DNA from: Effrenium voratum
Lineage: Eukaryota; Sar; Dinophyceae; Suessiales; Symbiodiniaceae
Assembly (NCBI GenBank): GCA_963377175.1
Contig: CAUJNA010000835.1
Span: 1,068,850 to 1,132,849 of the forward strand
DNA: 64,000 nt
Reading direction: 5' to 3'
The translations under genes and the position numbers were made by a program. Positions 23,273-34,300 of this stretch are shown piece by piece (the stretch's first letter is position 1; every line of letters starts with the position of its first letter). Below the pieces are notes generated by a model. It did no database searches. It was not told the origin of the DNA and worked only from the letters and a program-made list of their open reading frames with translations.

Positions 23273-26200
23273 TGTGAGTTGGCTACGTTGGCTTTGGACT
23301 TTGCATACGCGGGAGCCTTGGCTTCATCACGGTCACTCTTTCGTCCTGGCCTTGCCCCTCCGTTGTTGCATGTGCACATTGCACCCCCTTTGTCATTGCA
23401 GAGCCCCGCGCGCCTGGAACCTTTTCCTGCGGCGTGTGACCACGCCCACACTGAGGCGTTGCTGTTGTTGAAAGGTTGTGCTCGTCCTGGCCTTTTTCTG
23501 CTGGCATTGGAGTTCCTGCACCCTGACTTTGCCGCGGCAACAAGGTCTCTCGCAAAGCTGGATTTTTCTGTACTTGTCCTTTCCGGTGCCAAACCAGGCC
23601 TGCCTCTCGTTTTGCATGCCACTTGCCATCCAGGATTGACAACTTCGGCAAGCAACTGCTGCCGCTCAGGCTTTTGCCCTTTGGTTCTGGACTTGGCTGC
23701 TTTGGAAGTATCGCTGCCTCTGCATGGATTCTCCTGTCTCGAGTCTTCCGTGCTCGTGATGGGCCTCAGTGGTTTTGGCCCCTTTCTGCTGCTCAAGACT
23801 TTGAACCGCATCGAGTTGGCAACTTCTGCCTTTGGTTCCAGCTCTCTAGAGCTTTCGCTTCCTGCTCTAGATTTTTCTGTTCTGGGCGCCCTGTTTCTTC
23901 TTAAAGGCGCTTCCAAGCTGGGCCTTCTGTCAGTAGCTTGTGGTTTGGCTCGTTCGGATGCTCTGGCTTTTGCATCGGACCCCTCTACACCAGGAACTTT
24001 GCTGGCGCTCCGGAGTTGCTGGCACCCAGGCGTTTCACTTCTTGCCAGTCAGCTGGGCCGAATGGAGGCGTTGCTTCCAGTCCTGGACCTCCTACAGTTG
24101 GACGTGCTGCCGCCAGCGCACAGTTCGACATGCATGGGACTTGCAGCTTCAGTTTTGGACCCTTTGGAATCAGAAGCGCCCTTGGCCCTCAGAAGCTTTA
24201 TCCATGTAGGAGTGCTCGTGATTGTATGTGGCATTTCTTGGTTTGGACTGATCTTTTTGGCCTCAGACTTCACCTCTTGTGGCAGCTCCTTTTTGCCCAG
24301 AGGAGTTGCGTTGCTGGGCTTGCCCTCGTTGGTTTTTGGTAGGTCTTGTTTTGAACTCCTGCCGCCACTTCTGGGCCGTTTCTGTGTTGATGCTTCCGTG
24401 ACTTTGCAAAGCTCATCGCAGGCGGGTGCAATGCTACCAGCTCCAAGCAGCACCAGTGTTGATGCCTCAACGCTGCCGAAGTCACTCCGATGCTCGGGTG
24501 TCTCCCCGTCACCTTACGGTCGGGCAAAATCGGACCTGCCTCTGCTGGCAGTTGATGTGACTGGTTTGGATGCGTCATTGTTGATCCGGAGCTCTGTGTG
24601 AACAGGCCTCGCTTCTTTGGCACTTGACCCTCTGAGTCTGGACCTTTCCCTGTCCTTGCGGTCGTTTGTGCACTTGGGACCAGGCCCGGCGGTATCAGAT
24701 ACGCAGAAACTTGACTCATCAATTCCGTCAAGGTCTCCTGCACGGCCTGGGGCTGTGATGCCCATTTGTGGAGCGGCTTGCTTGGGCAGCTTGCTTTTCC
24801 TTCTTGGCGCATTGTATGCTGGCTTAAGCGTGCCCGTGCGATCAACTGTTTGCTTTGAGTTGCTGTTGTCAATGGCTGGCAGTGTGTTCGTGGACTTGGC
24901 CTTGTCTCTCAGATCTTTTACTCAGTTGGGGTCTACCCCGTTGCTGTTTGCGGCTGTGAGCTCTGGAAGTCATCCATTTGTGCTGGATACCAGCCAACCA
25001 GGTTTTTCCCTGACCTCGCAGTCTATGAGTTGCATGGGCCCAAGCCTGGCAGCCTGTGGCTCTGGGCGAGCAGGATTTCTGCTGGCCATCCTAGCTGCCT
25101 ATACGATGGATGCACCAACGTTTCCCCACAGTTGCTCACACATTGGATCTGCAGTGCTGGTTCTTGACTGTGCGCAGGCCGGCCTGGCATCGTTGCTGCG
25201 GAGTTCCGCTTGTGTTGCTTCTTTGTTGCTGGCCTTCAGCCATGTTTGCCCAGGTTTCCTACCTTCTGCTCTTGACTTTGGAAGGTCAGGTGTGTTTGCG
25301 TTCTTGCGATGCTTCGCCTGCCTTGGATCCAATCCATCTCTGTTTGGATTTGCCCGTTGTGGCTCGCCACCCTTCATGGCTGATGCTGTTCATGCTGGAA
25401 GCTTCTCATCATTGCACAGCCCGGCCAGGCTTGGTGCCTCTATGGCAACGGTCCGCTTTGCAAGTGCTGGCCTGACCCTTCTACTCAGAGGCTTTGTGCG
25501 CAGTGGCCTCCCTTCTCCTGCTGTCAGCAGCTCTTGTTTGGGGCCTTTGCTGACGATCTTGGACTTTTTACATCCTGGCCCACTCTTGCCGCCGCGATCA
25601 TTCTCCCGTGCAGGAGTCCTTGCGTTGTCATGGGGTCTTTCATGCTTGGCACTTTTAATGTCCTTGCTAGATGTGTCGACGCTTGGGCTGCCATTGCCCA
25701 CACGATCAGTTGCTGGTCTTGGTGCACCCCCATTGCCATGTGGTCCAGCACAACTGGGTTTGTCTTTGCCTGTTCTTGATGCATGCGGCTCAGGTGCCCT
25801 AGTGCTATTCAGATGTATGGCCTGGCCTGGTGTGTTGATGCCGATGTTTGGTGGTTGGTGCTCAGGCTTTCCAGTTCCGGTGCTAGACTTTGCGCAGTCA
25901 GGGACTTTGGCAGCGACACGGGGCCTTGCGCAACTAGACTTTTGCTCACCGGTGATGGGGCGCTGCAAGGCAGGTTTTGCCTTGCCCGCGCTTGAACGTG
26001 CCCGCCCAGAGGCAAGTATTCCGCTGAGAAGTGTGGCGCAGCTGGAGCTCTTGTCGTCAGCGTTGGGGGCAACCCGAGCTGGAGTTCCGCTGGTACCAAG
26101 AAGGTTTGCCTGCATGGACCCTGCAACCTTGCTGTTGCAACTCTGCAGGCCAGGCATTTTGATGCTTGTGGTGGATTTTGCTTTTGGTGGCAGCTTGCTT

Positions 26201-26617
26201 TTCCTGCGGAGCCTTTCTTGCTTAGATGCGCTTTTGGCAGTTGCGGACTGCACGCTTGCTGGGAGCATGTTGTTGTTGAGAGGTTCGACTTGCCTGGCCA
26301 CATCAGCTCCTGTATGTGGTTGTGCCCGCACGGGGCTGCTTCCGCTGGTGATGGATTTCCTGCGTTTGGGGTTCCTGCTGCTTCCTCGCAGTGTTTTTCA
26401 GCTGGACTCAGGCCTTTCCTTGCTCAGCATTGTGCGCACAAGCTCTTCTGCAATCGCTCTCGGTCAGATGCAGGCGGCTTCCTTGATCTTAATCAGGTCT
26501 GTGTCTTGCCTTGGCTCGCTGCCTCTCCTGTATGGCACATTGTGTTTAGACTTGTCACTGCTGCTATTGGACAATTCTTTGCTAGGCTCTTCTTTGCTTC
26601 TGCGAAAGCCGGCTTAG
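23273..26617 (+). CDS. Array open segments 9 and 10
   Basis: Two open runs, 23273-24601 (TGA after LDASLLIRSSV) and 24602-26617 (TAG after LGSSLLLRKPA). The TAG at 26615 is the only stop in the array interior that is not TGA. It still sits at position 12 of a type-B half-unit, where CAG (Gln) is a common codon. Confidence 0.25.
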
Positions 26618-27769
26618 GCAGATCCGCCCACTGCTTTGCTGGGCTTGTCTCGGATTGGACTTGCTACTTTGGCTGTAGATTGCGCTTATGCAGAGCCGTT
26701 GCCGCTGCTGCACTCGCTGGCTCGTTTGGGCGTGGCTTCGTTGATTTGTGATGCAATGCAGGCTGAGGCATCTCCGATCTTGCGAAGCCTTTGTCAAACA
26801 GGGCCCTTTGTGGTGATGCCAGACTTTTTCCAAGCTGGCTTCTTCTTATTGTCGCGACAGTTGGCACAAGTGGATTTCTTCCCTTTTGTTCCGGATCCTG
26901 TGCACCTAGATTCGTCACTGCCTTTGCGTACCTCCGGGCACTTGGGCTTGACCGTGCTTGTGGCGCAACATGGGTGCGCAGGAACGTTGACGTTTTCACA
27001 TGCGCTTCACTGTTTGGATGCTTCTTCAGTTCTGGCTGGCATCTCACGTTTGGAGTTTTTCCTGCCAGCAACAAACCTTGTTTTCCCTGGTGCAGCGCTG
27101 TCAGCACGAAGCCTTGCCAGAGTAGGTCTTCTCGCATCTCTGCCTGGGTTGTCTCATTTGGATATGCTGATGGCCCTCCAGAATTACGCTTGCTCAGGGC
27201 TTGTGATGTCCACAGTGCGCTCGGCCTGTATTGATTTGTGCGCATTTGTGCCAAGCTTCATTGGAATGGACTTCCTATTTCCCTTGAGGAGTTTCATTTG
27301 TTCAGGGCTCCCTGCTGCAGCGGTGGGGTTGGCACAAGCTGGAAGCCTGCTGACGCCTCGGAGCTTCGCTCAATTCGATGCGTCGTCTTCGGCATTGGGG
27401 CCTGGACAGCCAGACTTGGCGCTTCCAGCACCTGACTTCCTGCGTTCAGACGTTCCTTTGCTTCCCCATGGCCTCTCACGCTGCGACTCTCCGATGTTGG
27501 CCCTGCAATCCCACTGCTCAGATAGCTTGCCGTCTTCGAGAGCTTCCGCGTGTACTGGGCTATTGCCAGTTGTCAGTGGGCTGACTGGTTTGGAGCCCAT
27601 CCTGACTTCGCCGGACCTCGGACACACTGGCCTACCTATGTTGGTTCAATCATTTGTGAGGTTGGGCTTCTTGTTGGCCTTGTTGCAAGGCATTCGGTTG
27701 GGCTCATCGACCCTTTTGCTTGACGTTGTTCAATTAGCACCTTCTCTGCCTTTGCAAGGTCTCAGCTGA
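26618..27769 (+). CDS. Array open segment 11
   Basis: 383 sense codons then TGA at 27767 (LAPSLPLQGLS*), exactly 32 half-units between stops. Contains the clear alternation of LDF-type and RSF-type half-units. Confidence 0.25.
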   Translation, partial: ADPPTALLGLSRIGLATLAVDCAYAEPLPLLHSLARLGVASLICDAMQAEASPILRSLCQTGPFVVMPDFFQAGFFLLSRQLAQVDFFPFVPDPVHLDSSLPLRTSGHLGLTVLVAQHGCAGTLTFSHALHCLDASSVLAGISRLEFFLPATNLVFPGAALSARSLARVGLLASLPGLSHLDMLMALQNYACSGLVMSTVRSACIDLCAFVPSFIGMDFLFPLRSFICSGLPAAAVGLAQAGSLLTPRSFAQFDASSSALGPGQPDLALPAPDFLRSDVPLLPHGLSRCDSPMLALQSHCSDSLPSSRASACTGLLPVVSGLTGLEPILTSPDLGHTGLPMLVQSFVRLGFLLALLQGIRLGSSTLLLDVVQLAPSLPLQGLS

Positions 27770-30700
27770 ATGGATGTGTTCGTGCTGCTTGCAGCATGTG
27801 CCAGATTGGGGGCTTCCCTTGTTGCCCCAGACTTCTCGCATCCCGAATTCTTGCTGCTCTTGAGGAGCTCTGCTCGTCCTGGTGTGTCCGCAGCAGCGCT
27901 GTCGCACTTTGACATCGGGCCACTTCTTCCCTCGCACAATTTCGGGCAGTTGGATTTGCTGTTGCTTGCTCCGGGTATCGCGTCTGCCGGCTCGGCAGCT
28001 GCAACCCTTGATTCTGCACTGGTTGAAGCGGCCCTTTCAGCCAGGAGTTGCGGTCGGTCAGGCTCCAGCTTGACTTTGGCTGGTGCAAGCTGTGTGGGTG
28101 CTTTCATGTTTTTGCCTGACTCTGGCTTTTTGGGTGTGTTGCTGGCTTTGCGCAGTGTCGGTTGTGCTGGGTTTGCGTTGCCTTTTTGCGGCAGGGGTTG
28201 CTTTGGCCTGTCGGCAGTTGCTGTGGACTCTTCACACCTTGGCATTCCATCGCCTCTTCACACTTTGGCCTACACTGGACTTGCACTTTCAGTCAATAAC
28301 CTGCTGCAGCCCGATTCCCTGCCTCCAACTCCGGATTTCTCGCACTTGGGTCTTGCCCTGCTGGCGCGCAGTCACGCCCAATCAGCCTTTTCTTTCCCCA
28401 TGTTCGGCACAGGGTGTTCTGGTGCGTTTGTGCTCCTTCTGGGCGTTGCTTGTTTTGGCTTGCTCATGCTGCCACAGGCACTTTCTTGCCTTGGCCTTGC
28501 GTCAGCAGCCCCTGGTTGTGGCCATCTGGCACTGTTGCTGTCCTCGCGTAGCCACTTGCACGTAGGCTTCCTGCTGTTTGCTTCAGGGCTCCGAGGCTGC
28601 TTTCTGTCTGCACCAGACCACCTTCACCTGGGCAGCTCTCTCTTGTCACGAGGCCTCGGTCAAATGGGGCCGTCTCTGCCAATATTAAGCCTCACCAACG
28701 CAGGGGCCTTGTTGTTCTTGCGTTCTTTCATGTGTGTTGGCCTTTTTGCGTCGGCTTCAGGCTTGCTGTGGTTGAGCCCGCCAACGCCACCTCTTGACAG
28801 CATTCAGCTCGGAGCGGCTTTTCTGTTGCGCAGCTTTGCTAGAGTGGATGCTTCCATGTTGGCCTTGCACGCTTCGCATCTGGAACTGGCCTTGCCTCTC
28901 CACACACCTGAGTGCCTCGGACTCTTGTTGCTGTTGTCTGGCCGGTGTTCTACTGATGCTTCACTTTTGGCCCTTGGCTTTGCGCAGGCAGGTCTAAGCT
29001 TCTCATCGCAAGCAATCAGCTGCTTAGGCCTTGTGCCAGCACCTCCTGGACATGCTTCAGTAGGCCTAGCACTCATTTTGATTGACGTGGCTTGCATCGA
29101 AGTCTCATTGCTGCCTCGCAATCCTGGATGTTTGGGCGTCATGGTGCTGCTTTATGGTGTCGGTCGGGCTGGCTTGCCAGCCGCAGTCTCGGACATGTCC
29201 TTCCTGGATGCCCCTCCTCCAACACAAACATTTGCGAGAGTGGGCCCTGCACTGTTTACTTGTGGGGCAAGTAGGGTTCTTGCGCTGTCCGCTTTGGACT
29301 TTGCTGAAGTTGACCCCTCCCTGCTGACCCAGAACTCTTTGTGCACAGAGCTGGCTGTTCTCGTGTGCAGATGCTCCCGCCTTGGACCACTGGTGCCTGT
29401 GCTAGATGCTGTTGGTTTGGGGCCAGTTTTATTCTTGCACAGTCCCCTGTACCTAGCCTTCAGTATGTCAGCAGTTGGCTGTGGCGGTGCAGGTTCGCCT
29501 TTGCCGTCGCACAAGCTTACAAGGTCAGAGGCCACGACTTCTGCAGTCGGGCCATCTTCGTTTGACTCCACGTTAATAGCACCTGATCTTTTGCACTTGG
29601 AATTCTTGCTGTCGCCTCAGGCATCCACCCAAACAGGTTTCGTGACGTTCACAGCTGGCAGAGCGCAATGCGGATTCTCCTTGCCAGTACCTTCCTACAC
29701 TACCTGTGGCACTTCAGCGCCTTCACGCAACCTCATCAGACCCAACTTTTCCCTGGCAGTGCTTGGTATCGCAAGGTCGGCTTCCTTCATGCTTTTGTGC
29801 AGCTGGGCGCTGCTAGGCATGCCAGTGCCTTTGCACAGTTCCTCCCATCCAGGTGCAATGGCTCCAGCACCAGAGCATGCAGCGATAGACTTGCCAATTC
29901 CCCCGCGCAGCACGTCCTGTACTAGCTTTCTGCTGTCTTCATTGGCATCGGCTCGCCTGGGCCCATGCCTACTCGTTTGTGAGTATGCCACCTTGGATGC
30001 CTTGCTGTTGGTTCGGGCAGTGGCTTGCATCGAGTTCTTTTTGCCTTCCCTGCAGCTTGCCAACACAGGTCCCCCTTCGTCCCTGCAAGACACTTTCCGC
30101 ACAAGTGCTGCACTCTCGGTTGCTGGCCTTACCCGCCCAGGCCTGGCCATATTTCCCCTCGACTGTGCTTTCACTGAAGCCCCGCCGCTGTCAAAGAGCT
30201 TGGCTTGGACTGACCTTTCAGCCTTGCCACCAAACTATGCAAGCTTTGGCTCGTCCTTGTCACTTAAAAGCTCTGCTTGCTCAAGCAGTGCAGCATCCGT
30301 GCTTGACATGCTGAACATTGCTTTTCCATTGCCGCTGCGATCCTTGGCTTGCTTGGACACCTTCCTGCTTCTAGTGGATTCTGTAGGTTTGGGCGCTGCA
30401 TTGTTTACCAGAAGCCACGCTCAATGCGAATTCACGCCTTTTACAGCAGATTGTTGCCATGTGGATTCGCCCTTGTTGTTGCAAAGCCCCGCTCAAACTG
30501 ATTTTGCTCTTCTGACTGTGGATTTTGGACATTTTGACGTGCCTGTGCCAGCGCGGCAGCTTGCCCACCCAGATTTGTTGCCTTCTCTACTGCGGAGGGT
30601 CAGTCTGGACTCGCCACTTGCGGCCTTGGATGTGTCTCAGTTTGAGGCATTTGCGCTTCTTCAGTCACTTGCTCAGCTTGGCTCCTCGGCTTCTCCCTTT

Positions 30701-31303
30701 GGCAAGGTCAGAGTAGGCAAGAGCTTATTTGCCGTGGATTTGGTAGTTATGGACTTGTCACCAATTCTGCGAATACCCTCCAGGCTTGGTTTGTCGCTGC
30801 TAGTTTGTGGCATGAGTTGCTTCGATACAGCACCTGCAGCATTGGACTCCTTGCATTCAGGCGCGGCGCCATCGGTTCAGAATAGTGCATGTCTGGGGCT
30901 GGCAGCTCTGTTGTCAAGCTTCGGGTGTTTTGAATTGCCACTTTCAACAAGAAGCCCCGTTCAACTTGGTGCGCCTCCGCCTCCCGTGGGGGTTGCGCAG
31001 ATTAGGGGGGAGACGGCGATTCAGGATACGGTCCCTGTGAAGGGATCCATGCAAGTTGGCCTCCCGCCGCTTGCGTTTGGTTTGGTCCGTCTTGGCCTTT
31101 CAATTTTTGTGCTGGACTTGGCCTTTTTCGGCTTCGCGTTGCCACCCCGCAAGCTTGCACAGCTGGACTCAACTTCGGCGACCCTTGGCTGCTATAGGGG
31201 TGCATTGATATCTCCTCTTGATATTCTACATGCTGACTTGTCTTCACTGCCGCGGCAGCCCACTTGCTTGAGCAGCCTGCTGCCACTGATTGGTTGTGCT
31301 TGA
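27770..31303 (+). CDS. Array open segment 12, true ATG-to-TGA ORF (1177 residues)
   Basis: The one large segment that starts with a real ATG immediately after the previous stop (TGAATGGATG). It runs to TGA at 31301 (LSSLLPLIGCA*) and holds about 98 half-units plus two extra codons. Towards the end (30900-31020) the half-units are more degenerate. If any part of the array is translated as a free-standing protein, this is the simplest candidate. No signal peptide or non-repeat domain is visible. Confidence 0.3.
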   Translation: MDVFVLLAACARLGASLVAPDFSHPEFLLLLRSSARPGVSAAALSHFDIGPLLPSHNFGQLDLLLLAPGIASAGSAAATLDSALVEAALSARSCGRSGSSLTLAGASCVGAFMFLPDSGFLGVLLALRSVGCAGFALPFCGRGCFGLSAVAVDSSHLGIPSPLHTLAYTGLALSVNNLLQPDSLPPTPDFSHLGLALLARSHAQSAFSFPMFGTGCSGAFVLLLGVACFGLLMLPQALSCLGLASAAPGCGHLALLLSSRSHLHVGFLLFASGLRGCFLSAPDHLHLGSSLLSRGLGQMGPSLPILSLTNAGALLFLRSFMCVGLFASASGLLWLSPPTPPLDSIQLGAAFLLRSFARVDASMLALHASHLELALPLHTPECLGLLLLLSGRCSTDASLLALGFAQAGLSFSSQAISCLGLVPAPPGHASVGLALILIDVACIEVSLLPRNPGCLGVMVLLYGVGRAGLPAAVSDMSFLDAPPPTQTFARVGPALFTCGASRVLALSALDFAEVDPSLLTQNSLCTELAVLVCRCSRLGPLVPVLDAVGLGPVLFLHSPLYLAFSMSAVGCGGAGSPLPSHKLTRSEATTSAVGPSSFDSTLIAPDLLHLEFLLSPQASTQTGFVTFTAGRAQCGFSLPVPSYTTCGTSAPSRNLIRPNFSLAVLGIARSASFMLLCSWALLGMPVPLHSSSHPGAMAPAPEHAAIDLPIPPRSTSCTSFLLSSLASARLGPCLLVCEYATLDALLLVRAVACIEFFLPSLQLANTGPPSSLQDTFRTSAALSVAGLTRPGLAIFPLDCAFTEAPPLSKSLAWTDLSALPPNYASFGSSLSLKSSACSSSAASVLDMLNIAFPLPLRSLACLDTFLLLVDSVGLGAALFTRSHAQCEFTPFTADCCHVDSPLLLQSPAQTDFALLTVDFGHFDVPVPARQLAHPDLLPSLLRRVSLDSPLAALDVSQFEAFALLQSLAQLGSSASPFGKVRVGKSLFAVDLVVMDLSPILRIPSRLGLSLLVCGMSCFDTAPAALDSLHSGAAPSVQNSACLGLAALLSSFGCFELPLSTRSPVQLGAPPPPVGVAQIRGETAIQDTVPVKGSMQVGLPPLAFGLVRLGLSIFVLDLAFFGFALPPRKLAQLDSTSATLGCYRGALISPLDILHADLSSLPRQPTCLSSLLPLIGCA

Positions 31304-34300
31304 GTCGGGCCACCTTTAGTGGCATTGGACTTTGCACAGTTCGGCATTACTTTGCCACTGCGCAGCTCTGCCTGCATGGGGCCAGCAGCCTTGATCTTGG
31401 CGAGGGTGTCTCTTGAAAGCTTGCTTTTAGCACTTGATTTTGTTCAGTTGGGAAGTTTGGCGCCCATGCGGAGTTCTAGCTGGGTCGACGTGTCTGTTTC
31501 TCTGTCAGGCTTTGGTGCTGCTGGCTCCGCCTTGGTTGTGCGAAACCTCGCGTGCATGGACGCTCCTACGGCTGCAGTAGGTATTTGCAGGTTGGGAGTC
31601 TTTTTGGTTCTCCTGGATGTTGGAATCTGTGGCAGCGTTTCATCTTTGAGGGCATTGGCGCAAGCGGAACCAATTCTGCTAGTTGGCGGCCTCGCAAGGT
31701 TTGGATTTCAGTTTCTCGTGCTGGATCACTTGCATCTAGGCAGCGCCCTGCTTCTGCAGAGTCTTTCTCAGCTCGACTCAATGGTATCCATTGCGGGGTT
31801 GTCTTACTCGGGTACTCTGCTGGCACCCTTAGATGTGGCCAGTGCAGAGCCGTTTCCATCCATACAAAGTTCCGCATACTCAGCGTTTGCAGTCTCAGTT
31901 CTGGATTTTGTGAGCTTTGACGCCCTGCCTTTGTCGAAGCGCTTCTCGCAGATGGAATTGCCCCTCACAGCTTTTGGGGCGGCTAATTTCGATGTGCTGC
32001 CACCACTACCAGACCCAGTTCTCCTGGGCAGCCCTTTGCCCCTGCGATGCGGAGCCCGACCTGGCCTGCCTGTGCCAGTCTTTGCCTTTGCGGCCTTTGA
32101 AGCGCCTTTGTTGGTGCAGAACCTTGCTCGCGCTGAGTTGGTGCTGCTTGCGGCTGGGCTTTCAAGACTGGATGCAGCATTGCCCTTCCCAGACCATGCA
32201 ATGCCTGGCTCTGCAATGCTGCTCCGCTCTTTTGCACGTCCAGGTGCTTTGCTGTTGCAAGTTGACTTCATGCAGGCAGAGCCATTTGTGTTGCTCAGAA
32301 GCTTGCTGTGGCCCGGGTCTTCGTTGCTAGCTGGGAGCCACGCGCATTTTGGCTTGCCTTTGCCCATGTTAGACCATTTGCAGCCGGACAGCACGCCACC
32401 TCTGAAATCCTTTGCGTGACTTGGATTTGTGTTGACAGCTTTGGATTTTGTACATTTGGGCAGCTCCCAGTCCGTTCGCAGCATGCTCCGGGCAGGAGTC
32501 AAATTATCCTGCCGAGGCTCTGCACAATCGTGCTTCACACCCTTTCTGGTGGACAGTGTCTCCTTCGGCTCCCTTTTGATAATCAGGAGCTTTAGCTGGG
32601 CTGCTTCAGTGCTGATGCTTGACTTCGTTGAACTCGGCCTCCCGGCGTCCTTGCAAAGCCTAGTTCGGGTTGCGCTCGCTTTGTCTGTTTTTGGTTTTCT
32701 CAGGACGGACGCCTCAACGCTTGTCTTGGACTTCGCCTTTCTCGGTTTCCCCCTCTCCTTGAAAAGTTCCTGCAGGCCAGACCTTTCAGTTCTGCTTCCT
32801 GGTAGAAGTTGCGCAGGCGAGTTCATGCCTTTACCTCAGCATCTTACAGTGGGCTCCTCGTTCCCCATGAGGCAGCTTGCCTGCACCGGCTTTGCGGTTT
32901 CAATCTTGGCACGGTCGAGCTTTGGCCTTTCGCCTTTGGCTCTTGACCATACCCGCACCGATGTTTCAGCTGTACTGCGGAGCTTTATGTGCTTGGACTT
33001 TCTCCTGCCTTCGTTGGACACTGTCAACACGGGCTTGTTGCCTGCTATGCGTGGCCCTCATTGTGCTGAACTCCTGCTGTTTGTGTTAGGCAGGGCTCGC
33101 CCAGACTTGTCGCCCGCAGCTGCTGACTTTGCTCAGCTCGGGCCAAGCACTTCATCGAGAGCATTTGCAAGGATTTCATCCGGGATTCCAGTTATAGGCA
33201 CCTTCCGCTTGGCACCTTTCATGCTGCCGGCTGACAGTATCACCATGGGCAGCCCGTCGCCTACCAGATGTTATGGATGACTGGGTTCCTCGCCTTTCAC
33301 CGTGGGTGTGCTTCGGGCCGGGCAGGAGTTTGATACCTCAAGCTGCCTCTCGATTCGGGGCTTCGCCAGAACGGGCTCTTCTCTGTCGATTTTCTACTGT
33401 GCCCGGCTTGGCTTGTGCCCGCCGGCCTTTGACTTCCTCACGCCGGGCAGCTTGATTTTGTTGCAGGCATTCTCCTGCTTGGAAGCGTCGGCGCCGGCAC
33501 CACGGCCTGCAAATGTTGGAGTCCCCATGGCTTTGCGTTCCTTCTCCTGGCTAGGCTTTCCGCTCCCCGTGCCGAAGGCCTCCAAGGCAGGAGCATTTCC
33601 ACTTCTGAGAAGTCGTGCTCGGCTGGCATCGTTGACTCCTGTGCTCGGTGTTGCTTGCCCGGAGTTGCTGCTTTCAGCCAGTGAGTGGTCTCACACTGGT
33701 GCCATCCTATTTCCAAGAAGCTTTTCTTGATTTGGCACCCCAGTTTTTGCCTTGCAATTTTCCAATTTGGGGTCAGTGCTGCCAGCACGGATGTTCTGCC
33801 AGGCAGGGTTATTGTTGTTTGTGCTTGGAAGGCTTTGGGCTGGACTTCTCCTGCCAGTTGTCTGTTTTGCACATTCAGGCCTTCCGCTGGTTCTGCGCAA
33901 TTCCTTACGCATCGCTTTTCCCACGTTGGCCTGCGAAACGGTTCGTTCAGATGTGTCGTCAACCGTGTCGAATCTTTCACTTCTTGGTGTTTTGCTGGTG
34001 GTACAGAGCTTTGCTTGCACAGGCTTGGCCGTTGTGGCTCTGGCAGCGGCGCACATTGGACTTACCTCGCTTTCACAGACTCATGCTTGCACAGGGGCCT
34101 TGCTGGCAACATGTGGGGCAGTTGGGGTGGATTCTTTCCTCTTTGTGCTTGACCTTGCCGAATTGGGCTCCTCCCTGTTACTCAGGAGGATGGCTTGTTT
34201 GGCAATGCTGGTGTCGTCATGTGGGCATGCAAGCTTGGGTTTGTTTCTGCTTGCTCTTGGCTTTTCGCAGCTGGAGTTTCTGTTGCTGCCGCAAGCCTTT

